A stretch of 64,000 bases of DNA. Origin: Prosthecobacter sp. (GTDB lineage Bacteria; Verrucomicrobiota; Verrucomicrobiia; Verrucomicrobiales; Verrucomicrobiaceae). The stretch spans positions 1 through 64,000 of the forward strand of contig NZ_JAGRPF010000017.1 in assembly GCF_020439865.1 (NCBI RefSeq), read 5' to 3'. Within the stretch, counting starts at the first letter, position 1. Every line of letters starts with the position of its first letter. The notes below the pieces were generated by a model. The model had not been told where the DNA came from. It was given only the letters and a program-made list of their open reading frames with translations, and searched no databases. The translations under genes were made by a program, and so were the position numbers. Positions 8,600 to 16,015 of the stretch are shown here, in pieces.

Positions 8600-9637
8600 A
8601 TGGAATTGCTCACCAACCAGCTTCTCTCCAAAACCAACCTCAATGATGCCCAGATTGCCGAGGCGGCTGCGGCGTTGGTGAACCCGGAGGTTTCATCGGC
8701 GGTGAAGGCGGATTTTTTGCGCGCTTTGGCGAAAAAGGGTGAGACCCCGACGGAGATCGCGGCGTTCGTGCAGGCGTTTTTGAAGCTGGCGGTCGATCCG
8801 GGCATTGATCGAGCGAAACTGCCGGGGCCGATGCTGGATGTGGTCGGAACAGGAGGTGACCAACTGCATCTCTTCAATGTATCGAGCACGGCGATGTTCA
8901 TTCTCGCCGCCGGTGGTGTGTGCGTGACGAAGCATGGCAACCGCGGCATCACGTCGAAGGCGGGTGGAGCGGATGTGCTGGAGGCGCTGGGCATCAAGAT
9001 CGATCTGCCGAAGGAGCGTGTGGTTGTGGGCATCGAGAGCATCGGTCTCGGGTTCTTTTTCGCTCCGCTTTATCATCCTGCGTTCAAGGCGGTGGCGGAG
9101 GCGCGGAAGCTCCTCGCGGCGGAGGGCCAGCGATCCATTTTTAACGTACTGGGTCCTTTGCTGAATCCCGGCCGGCCGGATTACCAGCTCATCGGCGTGT
9201 TTGATCCGAAGCTGACGCGTGCCTTCGGCGAGATCCTGGTCGAACTCGGACGCAAAGGCGCCTGGGTGGTGCATGGAAGCGCAGGCGCGGGACGCGGGAT
9301 GGACGAACTCTCCACCCTTGGGGTCAACGACGTGTGCCAGCTTGCTGGCGGGAAAATCAGTGAGACGAAAGTGGATCCCAAGGAGCTTGGGTTTGGCAGG
9401 TCGACGATCGAGGAATTGACGGGCGGTGACGCCTCGGAGAATGCGATCATTCTCGAAGGGGTGCTGGCGGGAACGATCAAAGGGGGGAAACGCGACATCG
9501 CGGTGCTGAACGCCGCGGCGGGCTTTGTGATCACCGGCACAGCTCCGGATCTTGCTGCCGGAAAGGACATGGCGGAGGAGCTTCTCAATCGCGGCGCTGC
9601 CCATGCCAAGCTGCGCGCGATGCAGGATTTGTGCTGA
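8600..9637 (+). CDS. trpD: Anthranilate phosphoribosyltransferase TrpD
   Basis: TrpD transfers the phosphoribosyl group of PRPP to anthranilate in tryptophan synthesis. The 345-residue protein has the PRPP loop VVGTGGD (about 82-88), FNVSSTAMFILAAGG, and KHGNRGITSKAGGADVLEALG, which begins at residue 111. Families usually read KHGNRS at that point, here KHGNRG. The tail ends with the usual LNRGAAHAKL-type helix. No other trp gene is nearby, so the pathway is dispersed. Any promoter must overlap the Hsp70 start: TTGCTT (8565) and CAAAAT (8588), spaced by 17, would give a leaderless mRNA, and no Shine-Dalgarno sequence is present. Confidence 0.95.
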   Translation: MELLTNQLLSKTNLNDAQIAEAAAALVNPEVSSAVKADFLRALAKKGETPTEIAAFVQAFLKLAVDPGIDRAKLPGPMLDVVGTGGDQLHLFNVSSTAMFILAAGGVCVTKHGNRGITSKAGGADVLEALGIKIDLPKERVVVGIESIGLGFFFAPLYHPAFKAVAEARKLLAAEGQRSIFNVLGPLLNPGRPDYQLIGVFDPKLTRAFGEILVELGRKGAWVVHGSAGAGRGMDELSTLGVNDVCQLAGGKISETKVDPKELGFGRSTIEELTGGDASENAIILEGVLAGTIKGGKRDIAVLNAAAGFVITGTAPDLAAGKDMAEELLNRGAAHAKLRAMQDLC

Positions 9638-9697
9638 GCAATTTTTCCTGCGAGACAGCGCGGCAGGAGATGTTACGATGCATACACCCCTTTCACC

Positions 9698-10579
9698 GTG
9701 CCCCTGCCCTCGACCACCGAAGTTCTCGACACCGTTCAAAAGGTTCCCTCCAGCACCTGGGTGACCTGGGGCACGATCGGCTTCATGTGCTTCGCGGCGG
9801 GTATTGCCTTTGTGCGTGGCGTGATGAAGCAGATCATGGGGGTGCTGACGCTGGCCGTGTCTGTGGGCGCGGCGTTTTACGTGTTTCGGCATCGCGTGCA
9901 GTTCTTCGGAGCGGCAAACATGAACACGGACCATCTGCTGCTGCTGTGTGCGGCCGCCGGACTGCTGACGTATTTTGTACTGAAGGGAGGGCTGTATCTG
10001 CTCGCCGGCTTTGGCTTCATGAAGCTCGCCGGAGGCATGGACGGTTGGAAGGGCATGCTCATGAGCTTTGTGCCCTCGGGAGCGTTGCTGTGGATCCTCA
10101 CATTGGTGTTGCGATTGCTCGGCAATCTCGAAGGCATGGAAAGTGCCGCCGAGGTGATGAAAAAAGGCGGCGCGTTGGAAAGCCAGGCCAAATCCATCTG
10201 GCACAGCCTCAGCCAGCGAATGGACGGCACGCCCATCGGGAAACTCGCCACGAGCCTCGACCCCTACGACATCAAGGCGACCGCCAATCTCGCCCGCCTG
10301 CTCATTCTCTGGCCTGAAGGCAGCATGTGGCAGCATCTTGCCGCACAGAGTCCTTCTACCGCCCAGGCACTCAATCATTCCCGCATCGTCGAGCTTGGTT
10401 ACGACCCGGGGGTGCGAAAAGCCATCGAGAACCGTGACTTTGCCGGGCTGATGCAGATGAAGAAGGTCGAGGAGGCTGCCAATCACCCCGATCTGGCGCC
10501 TGTGTTGAGCGGATTGGCGCTTGAACAAGCGATGGATTCCGTCGTTTATCAGCGCCCGCAACCGGTGCGTTTGAATTGA
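9698..10579 (+). CDS. Integral membrane protein, CvpA-like N-terminal half
   Basis: A 293-residue protein of unproven function. The first roughly 140 residues hold four likely membrane helices (for example TWGTIGFMCFAAGIAFVRGV, then a VLTLAVSVGAAFYVF helix). The FVRGVMKQIMGVLTLAVSV pattern resembles the CvpA family, whose members contribute to colicin V export and envelope homeostasis. The remaining 150 residues are soluble and helical, with no recognised domain. The start is taken as GTG at 9698, as no ATG precedes the first helix. It runs into gatB with a 38-bp gap. The CvpA assignment is tentative. Confidence 0.6.
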   Translation: MPLPSTTEVLDTVQKVPSSTWVTWGTIGFMCFAAGIAFVRGVMKQIMGVLTLAVSVGAAFYVFRHRVQFFGAANMNTDHLLLLCAAAGLLTYFVLKGGLYLLAGFGFMKLAGGMDGWKGMLMSFVPSGALLWILTLVLRLLGNLEGMESAAEVMKKGGALESQAKSIWHSLSQRMDGTPIGKLATSLDPYDIKATANLARLLILWPEGSMWQHLAAQSPSTAQALNHSRIVELGYDPGVRKAIENRDFAGLMQMKKVEEAANHPDLAPVLSGLALEQAMDSVVYQRPQPVRLN

Positions 10580-10617
10580 TAGCCCGGCGCGCATCCGTTC
10601 ATCTTTTCGCACTGCAC

Positions 10618-12087
10618 ATGCCCAAATACATCGTCACCATCGGCCTCGAAGTTCACGCGCAGCTCACCACGCGCAGCAAAATGTTCTGCGCCTGTCCTGT
10701 CGAGTATGGAGTGGAGCCGAACACTCACACCTGCCCGACCTGTCTCGGGCTGCCAGGCGCTCTGCCGGTGCTGAACGAGGCGGCGATCGAGAAGACCATT
10801 CTGACCGGCATGATGCTCGGCTGCGAGACGCCGCCGGTGGTGAAGTGGGACCGCACAAACTACTTCTATCCGGACATGCCGAAGAACTACCAGATCACGC
10901 AGTTCGACATGCCGCTCTGCCTCGGCGGCGGCGTGCCGCTGTATGATCTCGCCTATCCGAAGGATGCGCAGAAGAGCATCGCCAATCCCGGCAAGGTGGT
11001 GAAGCTCACGCGCATCCATCTGGAGGAAGATGTGGGCAAATCGACCCACCATGAGAAATTTACCACGCTCGACTTCAACCGCGCCGGCACGCCGCTGATG
11101 GAGATTGTCAGCGACCCGGACATCGACAGTGCGGAGGAGGCGTTTGCGTATCTCACGAGCCTGCGCCAGATCCTGATCTACGGCGGCGTGAGTGATGCCG
11201 ACATGGAAAAGGGCAACCTGCGCTGCGACGTGAACATCTCCGTGCGTCCTGAAGGACAGAAAGAACTCGGCGTGAAGATCGAGCTGAAGAACATCAATTC
11301 GATGTCCGCCGTGCGCCGTGCCATCAAGGCCGAGACCGAGCGCCAGATCGACATTCTGGAAGGACGCAACTCAGAAAAACTTGTGCAGAGCACGCGCCGC
11401 TGGGACGACGATCTCGGCGAGACGACGCTCATGCGCTCCAAGGAAGATGCGCACGACTACCGCTACTTCCCCGATCCCGATTTGCTGCCCGTGCGCACGG
11501 CGGCACTAATCGCCAAGGTGAAGCCTCAGGTTCCCGAACTGCCGCACGAAAAGCGTGCCCGTTTTGAGGCGGACTATGGCTGCAGCGCTTACGACGCCGG
11601 AGTGCTGGCGAGCGAGAAGGAACTCGCTGCATGGTATGAGGCTGCCGTGGCCGCCGACACCAAGGTTCCTGCCAAAAAGATCGCCAACTGGGTCATCAAC
11701 GACCTGCTCGGCGTGCTGAACGACCGTTCGCTCACGATCCACGACTGTCCTGTGAAACCCGAGGCGCTCAGCGCGCTTGTTGCGACTGTGGAGGCCGGAA
11801 AAATCTCCAACAACCAGGCCAAGGAGGTTTTTGCCGAGATGTTCGAGACTGGCAAACCCGCCGCTGAGATCATCAAGGCCAAAGGCTTCGAGCAGGTCAG
11901 CGACACCGGTGCCCTCGAGGCCATCGTGGATCAAATCCTCGCCGCGAATCCCGAAAAAGTGGCTGAAGTCAAAGGTGGCAACGAGAAGGCCATGAACTGG
12001 TTCACCGGTCAGGCCATGAAGGCCAGCCAGGGCAAGGCCAACCCCAAGATGGTCACCGAGATCGTGCGGCGGAAGGTGCTGGGTTAG
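10618..12087 (+). CDS. gatB: Asp-tRNA(Asn)/Glu-tRNA(Gln) amidotransferase subunit B
   Basis: GatB phosphorylates and helps amidate misacylated Glu-tRNA(Gln) or Asp-tRNA(Asn), in complex with GatA and GatC. The 489-residue protein begins MPKYIVTIGLEVHAQL. It carries the Cys cluster CACP and CPTCLGLPGALPVLN (about residues 22-50), the kinase motif YFYPDMPKNYQITQ, NRAGTPLMEIVSDPD, and the YqeY-like C-terminal helical tail ending MVTEIVRRKVLG. The ATG at 10618 is preferred over an upstream in-frame ATA-adjacent start, because it gives the canonical N-terminus. gatA and gatC are not in the window, as is common when the subunits are unlinked. Confidence 0.97.
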   Translation: MPKYIVTIGLEVHAQLTTRSKMFCACPVEYGVEPNTHTCPTCLGLPGALPVLNEAAIEKTILTGMMLGCETPPVVKWDRTNYFYPDMPKNYQITQFDMPLCLGGGVPLYDLAYPKDAQKSIANPGKVVKLTRIHLEEDVGKSTHHEKFTTLDFNRAGTPLMEIVSDPDIDSAEEAFAYLTSLRQILIYGGVSDADMEKGNLRCDVNISVRPEGQKELGVKIELKNINSMSAVRRAIKAETERQIDILEGRNSEKLVQSTRRWDDDLGETTLMRSKEDAHDYRYFPDPDLLPVRTAALIAKVKPQVPELPHEKRARFEADYGCSAYDAGVLASEKELAAWYEAAVAADTKVPAKKIANWVINDLLGVLNDRSLTIHDCPVKPEALSALVATVEAGKISNNQAKEVFAEMFETGKPAAEIIKAKGFEQVSDTGALEAIVDQILAANPEKVAEVKGGNEKAMNWFTGQAMKASQGKANPKMVTEIVRRKVLG

Positions 12088-12118
12088 CCCTTCCAGCCGC
12101 GGTGATGCGACAAACCCC

Positions 12119-12146
12119 TTGCACCTCGGGTGGAGGCGGCTATTCT
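12119..12146 (+). promoter_or_regulatory. Sigma70-type promoter for the small basic protein and pseudouridine synthase
   Basis: TTGCAC (12119-12124), 16 bases and TATTCT (12141-12146) lie 41 bp before the ATG at 12188. The same -35 and spacer, with CATTCT as -10, occur before sucA at 28647. Confidence 0.55.
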
Positions 12147-12187
12147 CCGCGCCCTTTTTCTGACCACCCCCAGCCCCGTATCACACC

Positions 12188-12340
12188 ATGTCCCAGCATC
12201 GCAGCCTCAAGACCGCCGGTTCCGTCGGCACCAAGCGCAGTGTTCTGAAGCGCGGAGAGCGCATCAAGCTGCTTAAATCGCGTGGTCAGTGGCAGGAAGG
12301 CCGTCTCCCGACGAATCTGCCGAAGACCAAGCCGGAATAA
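12188..12340 (+). CDS. Small basic protein of the Chlamydiae/Verrucomicrobia type
   Basis: A 50-residue, strongly basic protein starting MSQHRSLKTAGSVGTKRSVL and ending LPTNLPKTKPE. It matches my memory of the small basic protein family annotated in Chlamydiae and Verrucomicrobia, whose function is unknown. About ten Lys and seven Arg with few acidic residues suggest RNA or ribosome contact. The gene has its own promoter and lies 10 bp before an rRNA pseudouridine synthase, which supports a link to ribosome assembly, though that is inference. Codon use resembles its neighbours and the stop TAA is clear. No Shine-Dalgarno sequence precedes the ATG. Confidence 0.85.
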   Translation: MSQHRSLKTAGSVGTKRSVLKRGERIKLLKSRGQWQEGRLPTNLPKTKPE

Positions 12341-12350
12341 GGCTTCTCCT

Positions 12351-13334
12351 GTGCGCCTGAACCGATATTTGAGCCAGTGTGGCGTGGCCTCACGGCGTGG
12401 CGCGGAGGAAATCATCCTCGGCGGACGTGTGTCGATCAATGGACATGTCATCACCGAGCTCGCCACGCAGGTGCAGCCCGATGACAAGGTGGTCGTAGAT
12501 GGTTCCCCGGTGCGCGCGGAGATGCCGGTTGTCATCGCATTGAACAAGCCGAAAGGCTATCTCTGCTCCCGTGGTGACAAGCATGAGCGCATGACGATCT
12601 ATGATCTCCTGCCGCTGAAGTATCAGAACCTTCACCACGTGGGCCGGCTCGACAAAGAGAGCGAGGGGCTCCTGCTGCTGACAAATCGCGGTGACCTTTC
12701 CCATCGGATCATCCATCCGAGCCAGGGCGCCGAAAAGGAATACGAAGTCATCGTTGATCAGCCGCTGAATGCGGAGGTGATGGCCAAACTCGTCAAAGGC
12801 ATGATGACGGAGGAAGGTTTTGCCCGTGCTGAGCGTGCATGGATGGACACCGACTATCGGGCGCACATCGTCCTGAAGATGGGACTCAAGCGTCAGATCC
12901 GCATGATGTTTTACTACCTCGGTTACGAGGTCACACGCCTTACTCGCATCCGTATCGGCTGGCTGAAACTCCATGGGCTGGCCAAAGGCGCCTACAAAGA
13001 ACTCACGCCCACCGAGGTCGAACGCTTCTTCAAGGAAGAGCCCGCCAAGCCGCGTCTCACGCGTAAACCCGCCGCCGAGGGTGACGAAGAGAGCGAAGGT
13101 CTTCCCGTTCGCAAACCTTCAGCACGCTCCAAACCGGCGCACGGCAAGAAAAGCGGACCCTCGGGCCGGTTTGCCGAGGAAAAACCCTCTCGTTTCAAAC
13201 CCCGTCCGGGTTCTTTCAGTCAGCGATCACATTCAGGCGAAACGGGGCGGGACGAACGACCACGGGGCCGTTCAGGTCCGCCAGCTCGCCGTCCAGCTCC
13301 ACGGGGACCTCGCCGTGGTCCGAAGTCACGGTGA
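12351..13334 (+). CDS. RsuA/RluB-family rRNA pseudouridine synthase with long basic tail
   Basis: A 327-residue enzyme that isomerises uridines in rRNA. An N-terminal S4 RNA-binding domain (RLNRYLSQCGVASRRGAEE, residues 2-20) is followed by the catalytic domain with HVGRLDKESEGLLLLTNRGD (Asp of GRLD about residue 100), EKEYEV and LKRQIRMMFYYLGYEV. The GTG at 12351 gives the canonical N-terminus. About 85 C-terminal residues form a disordered, Arg/Pro/Ser/Gly-rich tail (for example RRPAPRGPRRGPKSR). Such tails are frequent in RluB, so 23S rRNA is the likely target. The last 119 bp run antisense to the lipid kinase gene. Which of RsuA, RluB, RluE or RluF it is cannot be settled from sequence alone. 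Confidence 0.92.
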   Translation: MRLNRYLSQCGVASRRGAEEIILGGRVSINGHVITELATQVQPDDKVVVDGSPVRAEMPVVIALNKPKGYLCSRGDKHERMTIYDLLPLKYQNLHHVGRLDKESEGLLLLTNRGDLSHRIIHPSQGAEKEYEVIVDQPLNAEVMAKLVKGMMTEEGFARAERAWMDTDYRAHIVLKMGLKRQIRMMFYYLGYEVTRLTRIRIGWLKLHGLAKGAYKELTPTEVERFFKEEPAKPRLTRKPAAEGDEESEGLPVRKPSARSKPAHGKKSGPSGRFAEEKPSRFKPRPGSFSQRSHSGETGRDERPRGRSGPPARRPAPRGPRRGPKSR

Positions 13335-14106
13335 ACTCGCTCGTCTGGAGGTAGTCCAGGTATTCGCAGGCTTGGTAGCCGTCGAGCAGCATGCCGCGCA
13401 GCAGTTGCAGAAACTCCATGCCTCCCAGGCCGCGGAAGATGATCAAATCGAGTTTTCCGTCGGTGTTTGAAGCCTCGCGAAACAACGGGAATGGCCCGCC
13501 GTAATGCCTGCCATTGCCGATCAGGACCACGGTTCCCATGAGCGGCGCTTTGCCGTCGATTTGAATATTGAGCGCGGGCGGCGGGCGCATCAGCACGTTC
13601 ACGGCGCTGATGACGTAGCTCAGCGGCCCGTATTTTTTCTTCTGCTCCCAGGAGGTTTCCTTCACGATCTGGGCGTCGAGTCCCACACCGCCCAACTGGA
13701 CAAAATAATGTTCGTTGGCCATCCACAGGTCGATTTCGCGACGCTGGCCGGAGGTGATCTTTTCCCAGCAGCCTTCAATATCCCGCCCCGGCAGCTTCAG
13801 TTCCACCGAGAACACGTTCATCGTTCCCAGTGGCAGCACGCCCAGCGCGGTGTGTGTTTCGCCTGGATTACGGCGTGCGTTTGCCCGGCAGAGGCCCTGC
13901 AGCACTTCGTTCATTGTGCCGTCGCCTCCTGCGGCCACGATCAACTCGTGGCCCTCGGTGGCGAGGCTTTCCGCGATCGCCGTCGCATCGCCCGGACCGG
14001 TGGTCAGATGCAGTTCCGGAGCCGGGGAAAGGCTGCGGAGCACCTGCTCGAGGCTGGCGGCCTTGGTGCTGCGGGCGGCGGGATTCAGAATGACCGGGAT
14101 GGGCAT
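13216..14106 (-). CDS. Diacylglycerol kinase-family lipid kinase (YegS/DgkB-like)
   Basis: A 296-residue protein with the diacylglycerol kinase catalytic fold. ILNPAAR (6-12) is followed by the ATP-binding ELIVAAGGDGTMNEVLQGL (about 53-71), then LGVLPLGTMNVFS, in which the usual GTGN is replaced by LGTMN. The C-terminal beta domain has GNGRHYGGPF, ASNTDGKLDLIIF and a VELDGE near the end. Members phosphorylate diacylglycerol or other lipids at the membrane. The gene is convergent with the pseudouridine synthase gene and overlaps it by 119 bp. It is divergent from nuoG across a 139-bp region that holds a CRP-like palindrome. Confidence 0.9.
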   Translation of the reverse strand: MPIPVILNPAARSTKAASLEQVLRSLSPAPELHLTTGPGDATAIAESLATEGHELIVAAGGDGTMNEVLQGLCRANARRNPGETHTALGVLPLGTMNVFSVELKLPGRDIEGCWEKITSGQRREIDLWMANEHYFVQLGGVGLDAQIVKETSWEQKKKYGPLSYVISAVNVLMRPPPALNIQIDGKAPLMGTVVLIGNGRHYGGPFPLFREASNTDGKLDLIIFRGLGGMEFLQLLRGMLLDGYQACEYLDYLQTSEFTVTSDHGEVPVELDGELADLNGPVVVRPAPFRLNVIAD

Positions 14107-14162
14107 GAGGGCGGCATTCTTGGCACGTTGCGATGACTTCGCAAAGCCTCATGCCCGTCCGC

Positions 14163-14180
14163 TTGTGAAACTTTTCACAA
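14163..14180. promoter_or_regulatory. CRP/FNR-type operator, perfect 18-bp palindrome
   Basis: TTGTGAAA-CT-TTTCACAA is a perfect inverted repeat, and its core (14164-14179) is TGTGA-N6-TCACA, identical to the Escherichia coli CRP consensus half-sites. It lies in the divergent region between the lipid kinase and nuoG, 7 bp upstream of the nuoG -35 element, centred about 50 bp before the predicted start of transcription. The site is seen directly, the identity of the regulator is inferred. Confidence 0.65.
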
Positions 14181-14187
14181 AATCGGG

Positions 14188-14215
14188 TTGCCCCTCCCCA
14201 TGCGGCTCCGATAAT
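14188..14215 (+). promoter_or_regulatory. Sigma70-type promoter for nuoG
   Basis: TTGCCC (14188-14193), 16 bases and GATAAT (14210-14215) lie 30 bp before the ATG at 14246, directly downstream of the palindromic operator. Confidence 0.5.
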
Positions 14216-14245
14216 CGCACCCAGCCCCCTTTTTTCCCTTCGCTC

Positions 14246-15982
14246 ATGCCTGCCCCCGCTGAAGCCCCCGCCACCCCTGCCGCTCCGCCGCCGGTCGATC
14301 TCGTGAATGTGCAGATCGACGGTGTCTGGCACAAGTTCCCCAAAGGCACGCGCATGATCGAAGCGTGCAAGCAGGCCAAGGCCGAAGTCCCGCACTACTG
14401 CTATCACCCGAAGCTCAGCTCTCCCGGCAACTGCCGCATGTGTCTCGTGGAGATGGGCATGCCGCCGCGTCCTGCACCCGGCACGGAACCGGAAAAGGAT
14501 GAGCATGGCATGCCGAAGATCGGCTGGATGCCGCGCCCGGTCATCGCCTGTGCAAACACTGTTGCTGAAGGGATGGGCATCCGCACGGACAGCCTGCTCA
14601 CGCAGGAGTGCCGCAAAGGCGTGATGGAGTTCCTCCTCATCAATCATCCGCTCGACTGCCCGATCTGCGACCAGGCCGGCGAGTGCCGCCTGCAGGAGTT
14701 CAGTGTCGAGCACGGCAAAGGCGAAAGCCGCTTCCGTGAAGACAAAGTTAAGAAGCCGAAGAACGTCGATATCGGCCCGCGTGTGCGTCTCGACGACGAA
14801 CGCTGCATCATGTGCAGCCGCTGCATCCGCTTCACCGCCGAGATCGCTGACGAGCCGGTGCTTGGTTTCACCGAGCGCGGCAGTTTCACCACCCTCGCCG
14901 TGCATCCTGGCAAGCGCCTGGAGCACAACTACTCGCTCAACACGGTCGACATCTGCCCCGTGGGCGCATTGACGAGCACCGACTTCCGCTTCCAGCAGCG
15001 CGTGTGGTTCCTCACGGAAACGCCGAGCATCTGCACCAAGTGCGGCCGCGGCTGCAACATGGAGATCGGTGCCCGTGGTGACACGATCTACCGCCAGACA
15101 CCGCGCGACAACAACGACGTCAACTCCACTTGGATGTGTGACAGCGGACGTCTCGACTTCCACTTCGTGAACAGCGAGTTCCGTCTCACCGACCCGATGG
15201 TGAAGACCGGCGGCAAGCACGAGATCGCGAGCTGGAAAACCGCGCTCAATAACATCGCCACCGCGCTCGCCGGCAAAAAGGGCGAGGAGATCGCCATCAT
15301 CGCCAGCGCGCGCATGACGAACGAGGAACTCTTCTTCGTGAAACACCTCGCCGCGCAACTCGGCACCACGAATGTCGATGTCATCCCACGCACCGGCGGT
15401 GCCGATGAGTACCTCCGTGCCGACGACCTCAATCCCAACACCACGGGCGCGAAGCTCATCCTCGGCATCGAACCCGGCGCCAAGATCGCCGGGATCACCG
15501 AACTCATGAGCCGCGGCCGCCTTCGCGCCGTGCTCGCTTTCGGCGAAAACCTCCTCAAGGCCGGCTTCGAGCAAAAAGATCTCGAGAAGGTGCCCTTCAT
15601 CGCGTCCTTGCACATCCTCGCGAATGCGAGTGCTGAACTCAGCGACGTCGTCCTGCCCGGCACGTCCTACGCCGAGAAGCGCGGCAGCATGATCAACGTC
15701 ACAGGTCGTCTGCAACGCCTCAACAAGGCCGTCAAAGCTCCCGGCAACGCCCGCGACACGTGGGAAATCCTGCGTGACCTCATCGTCGCCTGCGGCGGCA
15801 GCAACGGCATCCACACCATCGAAGACGTTTTCAAACGTCTCGCCGCCGAAGTCCCCGCCCTCGCCAACCTCACCTTCTCCAAGATCGGTGACCACGGCGT
15901 GCAGGTGCTCGAAACGTCCGAGAAGATCCCGCTGCTGGAGCGCGAGAAAGAGCGCAAAGCGAAGGGCATCATCGTCGGTTGA
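14246..15982 (+). CDS. nuoG: NADH-quinone oxidoreductase subunit G (NuoG), isolated from other nuo genes
   Basis: A 578-residue iron-sulfur subunit of respiratory complex I. The N-terminal [2Fe-2S] domain has YCYHPKLSSPGNCRMCLVEM (about 51-70) and a fourth Cys in VIACAN (near 101), after an inserted Pro-rich loop of about 20 residues. His/Cys [4Fe-4S] ligands follow in NHPLDCPICDQAGECRLQEF (about 132-151), then CIMCSRC with DICPVGAL (about 186-240) and a CTKCGRGC motif (about 263). The molybdopterin-oxidoreductase-like part is short, ending after SDVVLPGTSYAEKRG. I chose ATG 14246 because it follows a promoter, and the longer upstream frame crosses the operator and the opposing gene. No other nuo gene is present, so its partners are elsewhere. 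Confidence 0.93.
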   Translation: MPAPAEAPATPAAPPPVDLVNVQIDGVWHKFPKGTRMIEACKQAKAEVPHYCYHPKLSSPGNCRMCLVEMGMPPRPAPGTEPEKDEHGMPKIGWMPRPVIACANTVAEGMGIRTDSLLTQECRKGVMEFLLINHPLDCPICDQAGECRLQEFSVEHGKGESRFREDKVKKPKNVDIGPRVRLDDERCIMCSRCIRFTAEIADEPVLGFTERGSFTTLAVHPGKRLEHNYSLNTVDICPVGALTSTDFRFQQRVWFLTETPSICTKCGRGCNMEIGARGDTIYRQTPRDNNDVNSTWMCDSGRLDFHFVNSEFRLTDPMVKTGGKHEIASWKTALNNIATALAGKKGEEIAIIASARMTNEELFFVKHLAAQLGTTNVDVIPRTGGADEYLRADDLNPNTTGAKLILGIEPGAKIAGITELMSRGRLRAVLAFGENLLKAGFEQKDLEKVPFIASLHILANASAELSDVVLPGTSYAEKRGSMINVTGRLQRLNKAVKAPGNARDTWEILRDLIVACGGSNGIHTIEDVFKRLAAEVPALANLTFSKIGDHGVQVLETSEKIPLLEREKERKAKGIIVG

Positions 15983-16007
15983 GTGCGTGTTCGCGTGCCT
16001 GTAACCT
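15979..16007 (+). promoter_or_regulatory. Promoter giving a near-leaderless mRNA for the U32 gene
   Basis: TTGAGT (15979-15984, overlapping the nuoG stop), 17 bases and TAACCT (16002-16007). Transcription starting 6-7 bases after the -10 element would begin within 2-3 bases of the ATG at 16016. Confidence 0.4.
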
Positions 16008-16015
16008 AAGGCCGC

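Noticed and set aside
8693..10612. A 639-codon open frame on the minus strand across trpD and the CvpA-like gene
   Set aside because: It is antisense to two well-supported genes and arises from high GC codon bias. It has no family resemblance and an amino acid composition rich in His and Arg.
13868..15895. A 675-codon open frame on the minus strand across nuoG
   Set aside because: The plus-strand frame encodes clear NuoG cluster motifs. The antisense frame is rich in Asp, Gly and Val as expected for a reversed high-GC gene.
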